Part shown: in pieces, positions 1 to 12,600 of the stretch
How positions within the stretch are numbered: the first letter of the stretch is position 1
Layout: each line of letters opens with the position of its first letter
Origin: Heliocidaris erythrogramma
Lineage: Eukaryota > Echinodermata > Echinoidea > Camarodonta > Echinometridae
Assembly: GCA_025617745.1 (NCBI GenBank)
Contig: CM046861.1
Coordinates: 11,018,244 to 11,082,243, forward strand
DNA length: 64,000 bases
Direction: 5' to 3'
Notes under the pieces: model-generated
The model's database searches: none
What the model was told of the DNA's origin: nothing
What the model saw: only the letters and a program-made list of their open reading frames with translations
Translations under genes and position numbers: made by a program

Positions 1-345
1 ATTAGAATGAAGAAGGGGCAGTCATGCGAAGAAAAAGGGTCACTTATCAAAGGTGAAAAGGTACACTTATAAGAAGGGAAAAATTGTACTATAAGAACGG
101 AAAATGGGCACTAATCAGACGAAAAACAAAGGCACAGGTTTCAAAAGGGGTAGTAATGTCTGAGGTTAGAGTGGTCACTTATCAGAAGGTAAAAGGGCAC
201 TTATTAGAAAGAAAAGGGGCACTATGCGAAGAAAAAGGGCCACTTATCAGAAGGTAAAAGGGCACTTATTAGAAAGAAAAGGGGCACTTTTCATAGGTAA
301 AATGGGGCACATTTGGGGTACTTGAAAAAGTGGGGGCACTGTCTC
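1..345. repeat. Degenerate tandem repeat, GGGCACTTAT-type unit
   Basis: Short units built on GGGCACTTATCAGAAGG followed by an A-rich spacer recur throughout. A longer block (about 174-220 and 230-290) is directly duplicated. A decayed relative occurs at 7120-7275 inside the PRODH2-like gene. No coding potential is visible. Confidence 0.6.
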
Positions 346-1690
346 AAAGCAACTGGGCAAGGTGGATTATATAGCACGTAAGAATTGGTGTATGCTGTAC
401 GGTTTGGAATCATCAAAATGATAAGAAATTGACTCAATCCTGCTGAGAGTCACAAGCACTGCACACATAAATGTGTATATGGGACTAAACACAAATGTTC
501 GGCCCGAATATTTCAGCTGTTGTCATATTTTGAATGTGAGAGCATTTGAAGAGCAATCCTTTTCAGGGGACATATCTACCATGATAATCTTCCAAACTAA
601 CATAATAATGAGAAAGCTCACAAATTATTTTTTACCTTTCTCACTGAACTCAAGCTTCCCTTTAAACTCATTCAGCAATTGAATTTGATTGAAATATTGA
701 TGTGATATTGGCCCATCTCCAAAATTATATAATTGATATAATTTTGGCCGAAAGGTGACCAAAATATCCAAAACGCCATAAAGGAGCTCGATAAGACTAA
801 CATTTTTGGAATCAGCGCAAATTTTTCCCAATGTTAAAGGGAGCGACAAGTCGCAATCTATGGGCGCTCTTACAGTTGGCTGCTCCTTTCTCTGGATCAA
901 AGTTCAAAGCGACTTCAATTTATCGTGCGCAGCTAATAAAAGTTCGCACATTGACCCAAATTTGAGCAAACAAGATCGCGCGTTCTTTATTCCAGTATTT
1001 GAATCTCATTGGTCGGTTGCGTATGGAGGGATTCGAGTTAACGATCGCGTGAGGAATCCGGCAATAACATTCCTTCGGTAGCGCACGATTGGACCTGATT
1101 GTATCCGAATTTCTCCGAGTCAGGCCAACTGGTCAGGCCCATGGATTACGACTTGCCACTCCCTTTAAGTATTTTAAACATTCGCCATCACATGCATTTT
1201 CTGCTCGAATTATTCGAGCTTGGGAAAAATTAAAGCCACTCGAAGTCCCCTTCCGCAAAATGAAATTTGTACAAGAATATATTATGCAAATGGTCAATTG
1301 GGGTCAAAGTGGCCAAAATGACCGAAGTGGGCCACACTGCATGTGCAAATTCATTCCACGAGATTGTTTTGAAACCAGCGCACATTTTTACATAGTACAG
1401 ACCCATCAGGTCTTGCTTATAATAACAATTGGAGAAATCGCCCCTGACAGTAGGTGACCAAAATGGTCAGTTTTGACCCCAAATGTCTTAAGTAGGGTCA
1501 ATAAGACTGACATTTTCGGATTCAGCGCAAAATTTTACCTCCAGATAAGCCTTTCAAACCTTCCCCAGCAAAAAACATCTGATTAAAGCCCCATATCTCC
1601 TAATGTACTCCTATGGTAGTAAAAGTTGCGTTTGTTCAAAATCGGACAAATAATATTATGTTTCAAACTTGAGGTAATTACAACTATACA
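346..1690. other. Intergenic stretch with a dispersed direct repeat
   Basis: No gene is recognised. A segment containing GGTGACCAAAAT, then an 'AATAAGACT-ACATTTT' phrase and TCAGCGCAAA, appears at about 750-835 and again at 1450-1545. A relative of the 600-800 part (AAGCTCACAAATTATT) reappears near 56730. These are diverged interspersed repeats. The ORFs at 806-1081 and 1089-1457 match no family I know. Confidence 0.4.
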
Positions 1691-1695
1691 TGTAC

Positions 1696-1862
1696 ATAAT
1701 AGTGGGGCGGCATAGCGTCAAATTTCAGCCCGATATTGCATTGTGAGATAAAAACCAAATTTGGCACACATGCATATGAATTCTAAACAAAATTGGATAT
1801 TGAGCCATCTCAGATTCTGCCCCTGAGGCCCGTTGTGCCCATTTTTCAAAATGATCGTCACA
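1696..1862 (+). repeat. Left arm of a large inverted repeat
   Basis: This arm is the diverged reverse complement of 3490-3660. Shared landmarks include GAGCCATCTC, GAGGCCCGTTGTG and CCATTTTTCAAAATG in the same order. The arms lie about 1.7 kb apart and may bound an old long-inverted-repeat transposon; no transposase is readable between them. Confidence 0.55.
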
Positions 1863-1930
1863 GGGTCCAAAATGGATATATAATACCTATAGGATTACTA
1901 GATGATGTTGAAAGACTTAAAAAATTTCCT

Positions 1931-2068
1931 GGGGAGCGTTTCATCAAGTGTTTTGTCAGTGATTTTTACCGACAACTGTTATAAGCTACTGAAATCCTTG
2001 CATCTGATTGGCTGAGAGCAAATTTATCGGTAAAAATCACTGACAAAACACTTGATGAAATGCTCCCC
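1931..2068. mobile_element. 138-bp foldback MITE, copy 1
   Basis: Begins GGGGAGCGTTTCATCAAG and ends with its inverse (CTTGATGAAATGCTCCCC). The inverted arms of about 50 bp also include TGTCAGTGATTTTTACCG. A nearly identical copy is at 37295-37431, beside CASTOR exon 2, and a diverged relative is at about 46648-46785. It has no coding capacity. Confidence 0.8.
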
Positions 2069-2515
2069 ATGCCTCTAATTTCTGAAAAAACTTGAAGTGC
2101 TCATTTTGTCAAATAAAAGTCAATTTTAAATGTTAACGACCCGGGGAAGGTCTAAGTGATTTTAAGGGGTAAAATCTCATATGTAAAATGGGGTGACTAT
2201 TTCGGGACGCGTATTTTTTTTCTGGCATGGACTTACGCCATTTATGTAGGGCTGTGGTCAAGAGGCCCCGTTTTGAAGTTTTTGAGAGAGACTACAACTT
2301 TAAGACTTATTTTATTTTCCCAAAGTTTCACCCTATTTTTATTTCAGCAAAAGAAAATTTTGTCAATACTGAATATCCAATCTGATCCTGATGAGACTCG
2401 AACTCAAGTCACCTACATTCATGACAAGCGCATCGTTTATGCAAATGCGCCACACAAGCAACTGCATGTCGACCAGGTTTGCTCGTTTTATTATATCCCT
2501 ACCATAGATCCCTAC

Positions 2516-2750
2516 CAGTGGCGGATCCAGGGGGGGGGGGGGGCACAGCCGGCCCGTGCCCCCCTCCCTTTTGGAAGAGAAGTATGAATTTTGACCATAG
2601 ACGATCCGCCATTTTCTCGATTGTGCCCCCCCCCCCTTTTTAGACTGAGGACCTTTTTTTTTTTTTTTTTTGTTGCTTATCAGGGAATTATTTTTTAGCG
2701 TCCCACCCCCCCCCCCCCCCTCCTGTTTCAAATTCATAGATCCGCCACTG
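2516..2750. mobile_element. hAT-like MITE with CAGTGGCGGATCC ends
   Basis: Left end CAGTGGCGGATCCAGG and right end GATCCGCCACTG are inverted repeats. The interior has long G, C and T homopolymers. Related ends occur at 6376-6715 and 38284-38485, the latter with an 8-bp target duplication. Here I see no clear target duplication. Confidence 0.65.
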
Positions 2751-3489
2751 GGTGAGCTATTATTTATTTTAAAGCTGATAATCTCCCTTTTTAGAATCAG
2801 GCCTAAACTTAGTAAAATAAAACCCATTTAACCCAGTCATGTCTGGCGACTTTTTGTTGCATGTTTTGCTTTATACAGGGATTTTACGGTTAACCCGGCA
2901 AGCAATAAAATTGCTCCCCTGTCTAGACTTAGACCTAAAAAATAAAAATCATTTTTAATTAAGAAATTATGGCATTACATGAAAATAATGTAATAATTTC
3001 ATGTAATGCACTTAACCCGGGAGTGGTAGGAATGTTTAATGAATAATGAACAAGCGAGGGAGCTAAGCGACCGAGCGGCACGTCTTTTTGCATTTTCTCC
3101 ACTTACAAACGCAATTTCATGTGCATTTTAACCACAGGAAAAATCTCAAGGGATTGTACCAACTGATCGTTACACTTTTTTCAACATGTTAGAATTCTGA
3201 ACATTGAAAAACTCTATTCTGTTCACTTCTTGCTATATTTGAGTCGCGAAACCTTGAAAGAAGGCATGGGCTTATTCAAAGAATTTAGCATTGATCAAAA
3301 ACTTAGGATTTCTTTCACAAAGTGCACAATCAAATCGCTATGCCGCCTCACTAACTCGACTTATATAACATCAAGTTAACATATAAAATGAAAATGGGAC
3401 GTTTTTCAAAAATTGGCACCTCAAGCTTCTTTTCAAAATTAAATATGATTTCAACATACTTTATTACACCTAAATTTGCTATATCATAC

Positions 3490-3660
3490 CAGCTTTTTAC
3501 TTATCATACAGGGAAGGGTATTCTGTGGTGGCCATTTTGAAAAATGGACACAACGGGCCTCGGGGGCGAATTCGAGATGGCTCAAAATCCAGTTTTGATT
3601 AGAACACATTTAGTGCTTTTATCACAAAGTGTGCCGCCTCATCACAAATACACCAGAGTA
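3490..3660 (-). repeat. Right arm of a large inverted repeat
   Basis: Inverse of 1696-1862. A further short relative (CTATGCCGCCTCAC) lies at about 3337-3352. Confidence 0.55.
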
Positions 3661-4104
3661 TGAGACCGGTTGTTTGGGTTGGATTTCTTCCTGAGTTCCT
3701 GAGTACCTCGACACACCCCCATTTCGTGTAGTCTATTTTCCGACCGTATATATATTTCAAGGACAGTCAGTATATTCAGGCTTCTGTATCAGGCTCAGTT
3801 ATTGATGGTTTCATTCTATACCATATCTATTTTTGAAGAAAAAATATAACTGCATTACTTGCTTTGCACACTTTTCCAAATGTAAGATCACTGACAAGCA
3901 AAATAATATTTGAAAATTATAATAGGGTCTGAATATTGAGATAACTTTTCATAACAATAACACAGCACTGGCTCAAAATTAAGCTGCGCTTTGCTGTGCA
4001 TGTGCTAGATTATGATTACCGGCTTTCTGGCAAGTAGCGGGATACTAAATCGGATCGCGTTAATACATAAACTAAATAGCCGCTTCTGAAATATTGGAGG
4101 TATC

Positions 4105-4551
4105 ATGTTGAGGACGAGGGTGATAAATGTAATTGGATGGAGATACAGTGCCTTGCATGCACGAACATTTTTACAGCATCAAAAAGGTTATGATACACAT
4201 GGACAAGGATATCGTAATTGCCTTTCAACACAAAAACATTGCGCTACTACTACTAGTACTACTAGTCGTAGCACTCCCAATAATAAACGGGCAGTGCCTT
4301 TGGCTTTGGCTTTGACCTCGACCTCGTACAGAAAACACAGCAGTGGACGTAGTGTGAGTGGACTTACTGAGGATGACCTATTCCAAAGGAAAGAAGTGCC
4401 ACTACGGGGTGCTGATGGAAAGTCTCCTCCTGCAATCGACTTTAGCAAAGCGGAAATAATTTTCAAGCAGAAATCCACCCTGGAGCTGGCCAGGAGCTTT
4501 GTGGTCCTTCAAATGTGTAGCTTCAACTTTTTTGTTGATAACAGTTTGAAG
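4105..4551 (+). CDS. PRODH2: PRODH2-like exon 1 (residues 1-149)
   Basis: Contains the ATG, a presumed mitochondrial presequence, a Thr/Ser-rich low-complexity linker and the first conserved segment (DFSKAEIIFKQKSTLELARS). Ends in phase 0 at AAG before GTATAA. It could be read without splicing into the intron for two codons, but homology resumes only in exon 2. Confidence 0.9.
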
Positions 4552-6562
4552 GTATAATATATCCCAAATCAAATTTGGGAAGGAATGAACTTTTGGGCCA
4601 AGTTTTTCCTAGGTTGATAACTTTAACCCTAACCCTCCCACAAAATGTGAAAAACAATCATACCTATACAGTGCCAAGTGGAGTTAAATTGAAATTACCT
4701 ACCTTAAAAAAAAAGGAAAAATAATTTAGCCCCTGTTCTGCATGATTGCCCATAAAATAGACAGTCCATTTGAACAATAAAAGTGGTATTTCTGTACATG
4801 TTCTCATGGGGGAAGGGGTGGGGGGAGGCAAGTGGAATATTAAAAGTACAACACTGTTTAAGCCTGCTTTGTGCACTAGAAGAAACGTGTACAAATTTTA
4901 CAAATATTTGAAAATATTTTGAGTGAAGAGTAGTGGGGGATATTAAACTGTGCCTGTGGTCCACCTTTTGTCTTCCGTTATTACAGCATTGAGCCAAATA
5001 GTTTAAAAGGTGCATCACTGCATGTACATGTAAATTTATGTTCCCTATTGTGTAGAGGGATTTCATGAGCTTTTTGTATAACTTGGAAAATAATTTTACT
5101 GTGGAATTATGCTGTATGCTGTAATAAGCCAGTTCGTAGATGCAATCTGAGCATGGGCAGATATAGGTCATCTGTACCAAATTCTAAAACCCACTGACAC
5201 TAATATTTGATATGTGCTCATGAATGTCATGTAATCATTATTCAGTTATGCACTAATGGTGCATTCCATGATATCCAGGTGGAAGTATTCTTTTTAAAGG
5301 GGGGAACCAAAAGCTATTCATGAGGCACCTCTATCACTCCCAGAGTTATTTTTCTGAAGTGCACATAAAGGGACCCTCCATGTCTAAAATATATATGGAT
5401 ATTTGGGGTCATTTGTACCATGCGCTAACTACGAACTGGTCTATTGTTTGGTGCTTGGTACCCTTTAATATCTGGAAAATTCTAGTGAACTGTTGCCTTA
5501 ACCAGTTCAGTTTTTCCACTAAATTTTTGACTACAACATTCTCCTTTCTTTGTAGCCTTGATACAGGAACCAGATGATTTCTGCAGCCAGTGGGTTAATT
5601 AATCTTTGTTTCTATTGTTGTTTGTCCACAGCTCATGGCCCTTGGTCTCAGACTATTAGGTGACTCTCTCTTCTCATACCTCATGAGGGCGTCCTTCTAC
5701 GGCCAATTTGCGGCCAGTCCGCATTCGGTCAGGCAGGTAGCTAAAAAGTTCAATGCGGCTGACATTGCGCCTATGCTAGCCACCACTGCTGAAGAGGAAG
5801 TTGGAGATAACCCTGATATGTGAGTATGTGAAAATATTATAGGACTAGTTTCATTGCAGTGGCATAGCTATGGGTCATAATGGGGGGGGGGGGGGGGGGC
5901 CAAAAAATGGAGAAATTTAAAACTGGTAAAAAGAGAGGGGAGAAGGGAGAAGATTGACAAATAAACAAAAATCGAAGTCCATACAAATAACCTTATCAGG
6001 TTGAACACCCCCCCCCCCCCCCCCCCCCACTCCCTCTTGGTCACCGTTTATGGTTTACAGACTGAGACTCCGAGTGAATGGCTGAGCAAGCCTCTTGGAG
6101 ATGAGATGCTGGGAGTGCTGCAGGACCAACAGAATTTGTTTGTTTGTCCCGGTGTAGGAGGAGAATAATGTCCGCCAGTGGATCGCCACTGAACACATTT
6201 TTTTTCAATAAAGAAAGGGGAAAAATCATTCTTATGCATGTGGCTGAGCTAGATACGTTAAAGATACTATTCGGTACGGTACGGGCCCCGTTAGCTTTTC
6301 GTAATGGCTGATACACATGTCAAACCAAACTATTAAAGTTCCTAGCCTCCTTTGTTGCTTCATTGAGGAAGGTCCCATAGGCGGATCCAGAGGGGGGTCC
6401 GGACCCCCCCCCCCCCCCTTTTTGGCGCCGTTTTTTTTTCTTTTTTTTTACTTGTCAGGGAATTACATGTATGGAGGGAAACAGGACCCCATAACCCCTT
6501 ACTGAGCGATTTTTGAAGGTTTTTGAAGGTTTGGCAAAAAAAAAATTTTTGTCTCTACCACC

Positions 6563-6605
<43 letters not shown>

Positions 6606-9600
6606 CTGAGCGACTTTTCGAGAAGCTGGCGAGACCCAAAAAATCGGGTCTACCTTTTCACAAACATTCATTTTTGTGCCCCCTCTTTTACTCAATCCTG
6701 GATCCGCCGCTGGGTCCACTATTTTTTAGTTTGAACCCCCTTAAAAATCCCAGTTACTGGCCCGATACATGTAACTTACACAGGTTCACACACGAACGAT
6801 AAATAATAAATTTGGCTTGGCCAACTTTAAATAGCCGAATCAAATTTTTAAAAATACAATGAAGGGAACGAAACAAACGAGTAATTGTCATGAAACAATA
6901 TAGATATTGCAGAAGAAATAATCATTACATATGAATTTCCCTCTCCCTTCCCTCGCCTACTAATATTGAGTGACGACTCTGGCATTAATATGTCAGACAT
7001 TTCTATTTATTTCTTTTCGGGGGGGTGGGGGGCTAAGGTGGTTTGCTTGTAGTGTTGTCTTGTCTTCAGGGGCGACCGATCGCGAGTGACTTCCAAAGTT
7101 GGGGAGGGCGCCAAGAAAACGGCACTTACAAGAGATTATAATATGCACTCTTATAATATGGAAAATAGACACTTATGCTATTTCAAAGGAAATTGGGAAA
7201 ATGTCAACTGAAAAGGGGCACGTGACAAAATGAACAGGGCGCTTATCAGAGATCAGAAGGGGAAGGGGCACTTTTACAAAGTAATTCATTTCACTCTCAA
7301 GCTTTCTTTTCTCTCTTTAGCGAGTCCTTCTTTCTGTATGATTTTATCTTGTTATTCTCCCTACTTTTGAATACATGGGATGTACACGATGGAGCAGGCT
7401 TAGTGTGAAATCGAAGAAAAAGTCTGTCGTTGAATGCTTTTAAGTTGTCACTGAATAACCCAAATTAATAATTGATCTACATGTCATCATGAAAATGTTT
7501 AAATATCATCAGTCCCGGAAATATGTTGTTATTTTCCAAAGTGTTTCCAAATCACTCACTTTAATATCAACTTTAGACTGTAAGTTAAGTTAAATCGTTT
7601 CTATTACTTTTTTAAATGGTGTTTGTGTGGTTGTTTTTTTTTTTGGTGTTTTTCCAAACTTTAACTAACACTTTTCTTCAATCTAAAAAATGTCTTCAAA
7701 TCAGGATTTTGTATACATAAATTAATTTATTTCTTTGTAATTTCTACAAGGATTATATTCTTTTATTTGCATGTCAATCTTTATCATGTACATAGTAAAT
7801 TCTGACAGGGCCGTTGTGGAAAGTAGTTTGGGTCTGTCAGGGTTATGCTGAGTATGTCTCTGTTAGCATTTTACAACAAAAGTCATACGAACAATGCAGA
7901 AAGATCATGTTCATTGTCAATGGACGCTTGTATTGAATATGTCTAGACTGCATGTTTCATTAAATCCATTCATTATCAGTAGAAAATTATTCAATACCAG
8001 GATCATCTGATCATGAGTCAAGATACACTGTCCTTTTAAAAACATCTTTTGATTATACCTGACGTACCGTGAATTTCGAGGTCTCATACCAACAATGCAA
8101 AATTCAACTTTTCAATGTAAAAAAAAACACACCAGAAACATGAACATGTTTTTGGGATTCCCCCTCCCACACAGATATGGCTTCATTGTATTTTATTTAT
8201 AGTATTGGAAAAAAAACACATTCTATTCAACAGTTCAATGTTGAAAGCAAGCAAACCAGATAGTGACATTTCTTTTTCAAAGTACTCCTCCCACACAGAT
8301 ATATATATGAATAGCGACCGTCTTCTTCCATTATGAATAGCGACCGTCTTCTTCCATTATGAATAGCGACCCTCTTCTTCCATTATGAATAGCGACCCTC
8401 TTCTTCCATTATGAATAGCGACCCACTTCTCCGATTATGAATAGCGACCCTCTTCTCCCATTATGAATAGCGACCCTCTTCTTCCATTATGAATAGCGAC
8501 CCTGTTCTTCCATTATGAATAACGACCCTCTTCTCCGATTATGAATAGTGACCCTCTTCTCCGATTATGAATAGCGGCCCTCTTCTTCCATTATGAATAG
8601 CGGCCCTCTTCTTCCATTATGAATAGCGACCCTCTTCTTCCATTATGAATAGTGACCCTCTTCTTCCATTATGAATAGCGGCCCTCTTCTTCCATTATGA
8701 ATAGCGACCCTCTTCTTCCATTATGAATAGCGACCCTCTTTTCTTTTTATGAATAGCGACCCTCTTCTTCCATTATGAATAGTGACCCTCTACTTCCATT
8801 ATGAATAGCGACCCTCTTCTTCCATTATGAATAGTGACCCTCTTCTGCGATTATGAACAGCGACCCTCTTCTCCGAATATTGACCTTTATGAATAGCGAC
8901 CCTCTTTTCTTTTTATGAATAGCGACCCTCTTCTTCCATTATGACTAGCGACCCTTTTTCCGTATTGTGAATAGCAACCCTTATGTCTTATTATGAATGG
9001 CGGTCCTTATGAATAACGACCACTATGAATAGCGACCCTTATGTCTCATTATGAATAGCTGTCTTTGTGACTAGCGAGCGGACCCCGCGAATTCGGGCAA
9101 TTAAGCTGAAACAGCTTTTTCGCTAAAAAATGAAATTATAGAAATATACCACAATTTGGGGTTCATATTATCTCTTTATTTATAAATACTGATAACCTTT
9201 TTAGGCCTACATGTATGTGATTTATCAAACCTGTACATTGAAAAAAACCCGGGGGATGTCTCATTGAGACCTTTACATCATCCGTGTAAATAACTTTCTG
9301 AAAAGCACCCTAAGCGGGGATTAGGAGTAGTTACATGTATGATACCCTAAACGGGGAAACCCATCTAACATCTCTGATTTTTATACCCTTAACGACGATG
9401 TTATCTTGCATGGTATTTTACATCCTATTTGAGGATTACATCATCATCATAGGATTCATAGACATTTTTAGCCAAAAAGGAACCATAAAAGAAATTTAGC
9501 CTAATTTGGAACACATTACCGAACTACATGTATATCCCTCCTTTCTGCTTCTTATCACCACTGAATATGATACCCATTTTCTTGATTTTTGCTGGTTTTG

Positions 9601-12600
9601 ATACCCTAAACGTGTAATCCGGGTTACGCGCCTAATGCTGAAAAAGTACCCTTATTATCCATTTTTGTGTACGCGAATGATGGACACGCCTCAATGAGAA
9701 CATGCCCTTTCATTTTTATTGAGTCACACTGTATAGCTTCTGTTTTGTTACCAGTGTATTTGTTTGTAGCCAGCACATGTGTGTATGTCCTGAATCCCAA
9801 ACTTAATTCTCAATTATATACATGTGAGGTGGAAGGCTGAACGGAAAAGGACGTTAATTTCCTGCATGCACAATCAAACGACTAGATAATCTTTGGTTGT
9901 CTGCCAAAACGCAGAGGTCAGTGGTACTTTATAGAGGAGATTCATGTCTTTAAAAAATGCTGGAAAACACACACACACACACACACACCTAATAATTCAT
10001 GAACTTTTGCAATGAGACACTGTGATGTAAAATGTCATGCACAAATTATCTGTTAGGTATTTGAAGATGTTAGGGTATGCTGTAGGGTTTTTTTCCAGGG
10101 AGGGAAGTGGGGGGGGGGGGGGGGGGGGGAGGGTGCCTGTGCCCATGCCCCTTCCTGGATCCACACATATGAAAAGCCTTACTCACTCCCTGTAATGCTC
10201 CAGTCAAACATTAAAGTTTGAGGATTCATTCAGTTGGTTGGACAGTCAGTCTTTAATGTCACAAAGCCTGTTTAATTAGTAAATTGTTCAAAAATCTACC
10301 AGTCCATCGGTCCATCTATCAAACCTTAATCATTTAATTGATAAATTATTTAATAATCAATTTTTCTTTCAGGATAAATGAGGAGAAGTATGAGAAGAAC
10401 GTAGAAACCATGCTGTTGTGTCTTGATATGCAAGCTGAAGTGGCTCGGCCTAATCAACCAATCCTCACTCAACTCAAAATGACATCTTACATCAAGGCTG
10501 ATGTTCTGGTAAATCCACTGGCATAGCCTAGTTTGCAGGCATAACCCTGGTCAGTCGTAAAGGAGAGCCTGCGCTGTAAGTAAGCCTGAGTCGAATCAAT
10601 TGGTTAACCGGTGTTCGATCGAAGACATCGAATCCCGAATTCGTTTTGGCAAATCCGGTGCATCGATTTGTAGTCCGCCAGATTTTTGACTACCGTAGCC
10701 ACCATGAAAAAAGCAAATAAAAAAAGAAACTCCGTAACGTACAGCATATATACTAGCAGAGAACGTGAAGGCGACTTCAAAGTTCAAACTGTTGGCTAAC
10801 TTTCGCTAATTCGCTCGCGGAGGACGTCACGCTTTACCTGTGCTTTCTCTATGGAAAAATCGTTTTGTTGTTACGAACTGAAGTTTACGATAATATTCTT
10901 GCACTCTCTCTGCATTGTCAATTTGACAATTGTATAATTGAACATGATAAATACGGGCATGAGTACGAGTGTTCCTACTTCGCAATAACTAATATCACAC
11001 TCTCATCAAATTGGCAATTACTTCTGAATGATCTATATCTGAAGCTGAATGAAGTCGAGTCATATGAGAGACGAAAAGTTTATTTCGTATTGTTTTTTGG
11101 TTTTTTTTGCATCGAACAAACGTGTTCCATTCAGCTCTCCAAAGACAAAGTAAGATTATTAATTCTTTGAATTTGAATCATTGTCGGGTGTGTCGACAAT
11201 GAGCATCGCTTCGTGCGACACTAGAGTGATATTTTGGCTAGCCATACGGACTAGAAACTTAAGATTTTGGCTCGTCTGCTGTGATTTTTACTAGCCATTG
11301 GCTAGCGGGCTATCGTTAATGTCGAGCAGCGATAGCCAATACATATGCCCGCGATGCCAGCGGACCGGTCACCGGTGCATGGTGCGTGCAACTGTGTGCA
11401 GCTCTGTTTTCACCGCCCATCATTTATCGATGCACTGGTATTCGATCGAATCAAAGCCGTCGAATCCCGGATTATGAAATATTCGATATGACTCAGGCTT
11501 AGCTGTAAGACTACCATGCATGCATAGGCCGTGTACTGTAGCTGCTCCTGACACGACCAGTCGGTATCTGGTTTAGGCTTCTCTCAAGACACAATTATTT
11601 TTCTGATAAAATGTCAAATTGGGGTCAGTGCTTGCAGACTAGGCAAAGCCACACTTGTTGAATAGAGGGGGGGGGGGGGGGGGGGGGAGTTGACCTGTTG
11701 TATGGGGAGTTGTAAGGCCTTGACCCCAAGTTCTTTGGACTACCTTTTTTAAAGCAGATGAATGGGGGTGGGGGGGGGGGGCTTTGTCTCCCTCATCACC
11801 CTGGCTACGCCTATATATAGGCAATTTATTCTTGACACTTAAATTTAATTTCGCAACAGGCACGCGCCCCCCTATTGGCCGTTGTAAAAAAAAAATTAGC
11901 ACTATATAGCACTATTTTGCATCTCGGCCCTTCTTCAGAAGCAAAAATTTCTCCCACATGACGGCGATCAATAATTCCTGACGCCCCCCCTATTGGGAAA
12001 TCCTGGATACACCGCTGCAAAAGGAAAATATCAAATGCTTGATAAATTTACAGAAATGATGACATCATAAAACACACTGGCGTCTCAATACAATAAATAT
12101 TTATGACATCACAATGCAGTATTCACTTATTGTTTGTGATGTCATACGACTGTATAGTTTCCATGAGTAGTACTGCTGTACATGTTCACTGATTCCCACA
12201 CTGATTTCGACATTGGTGCACCCCTATTGGCAATTTGCTCATTTCCAAGAATAATATTTTTTTGTCACATGATATGCAGTGTACTTGTACAGATTCTTTC
12301 TATGATGGAATTAAACCTGAGCAGAATTTATTTAACAAAATTCAGAAAGAATCTATCAGAAGCTATCAATAGACCTGTTTACTAATTGTATCCCCCGGCA
12401 GTATGCCGGAGGATACTTTGGATTCAGCAGCGTTTCTTGTGTGCGCTCTAGCGGTCACATTTCTCGACGAATTTCTTTCAGACTTCCTGTGGATGTGTAT
12501 CTTGGTAAAATCTGGACCCCTATAGTTTCTGGTGATGCTGCCCCCAGTGTTCCGTCTTTTATAGGGTAAAAGGCCATATTTTTTTGGATAGTTTGTGTGC

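Noticed and set aside
8306..9079. CRISPR-like regular array
   Set aside because: The 26-bp units are contiguous with no unique spacers, in an animal intron; it is a satellite.
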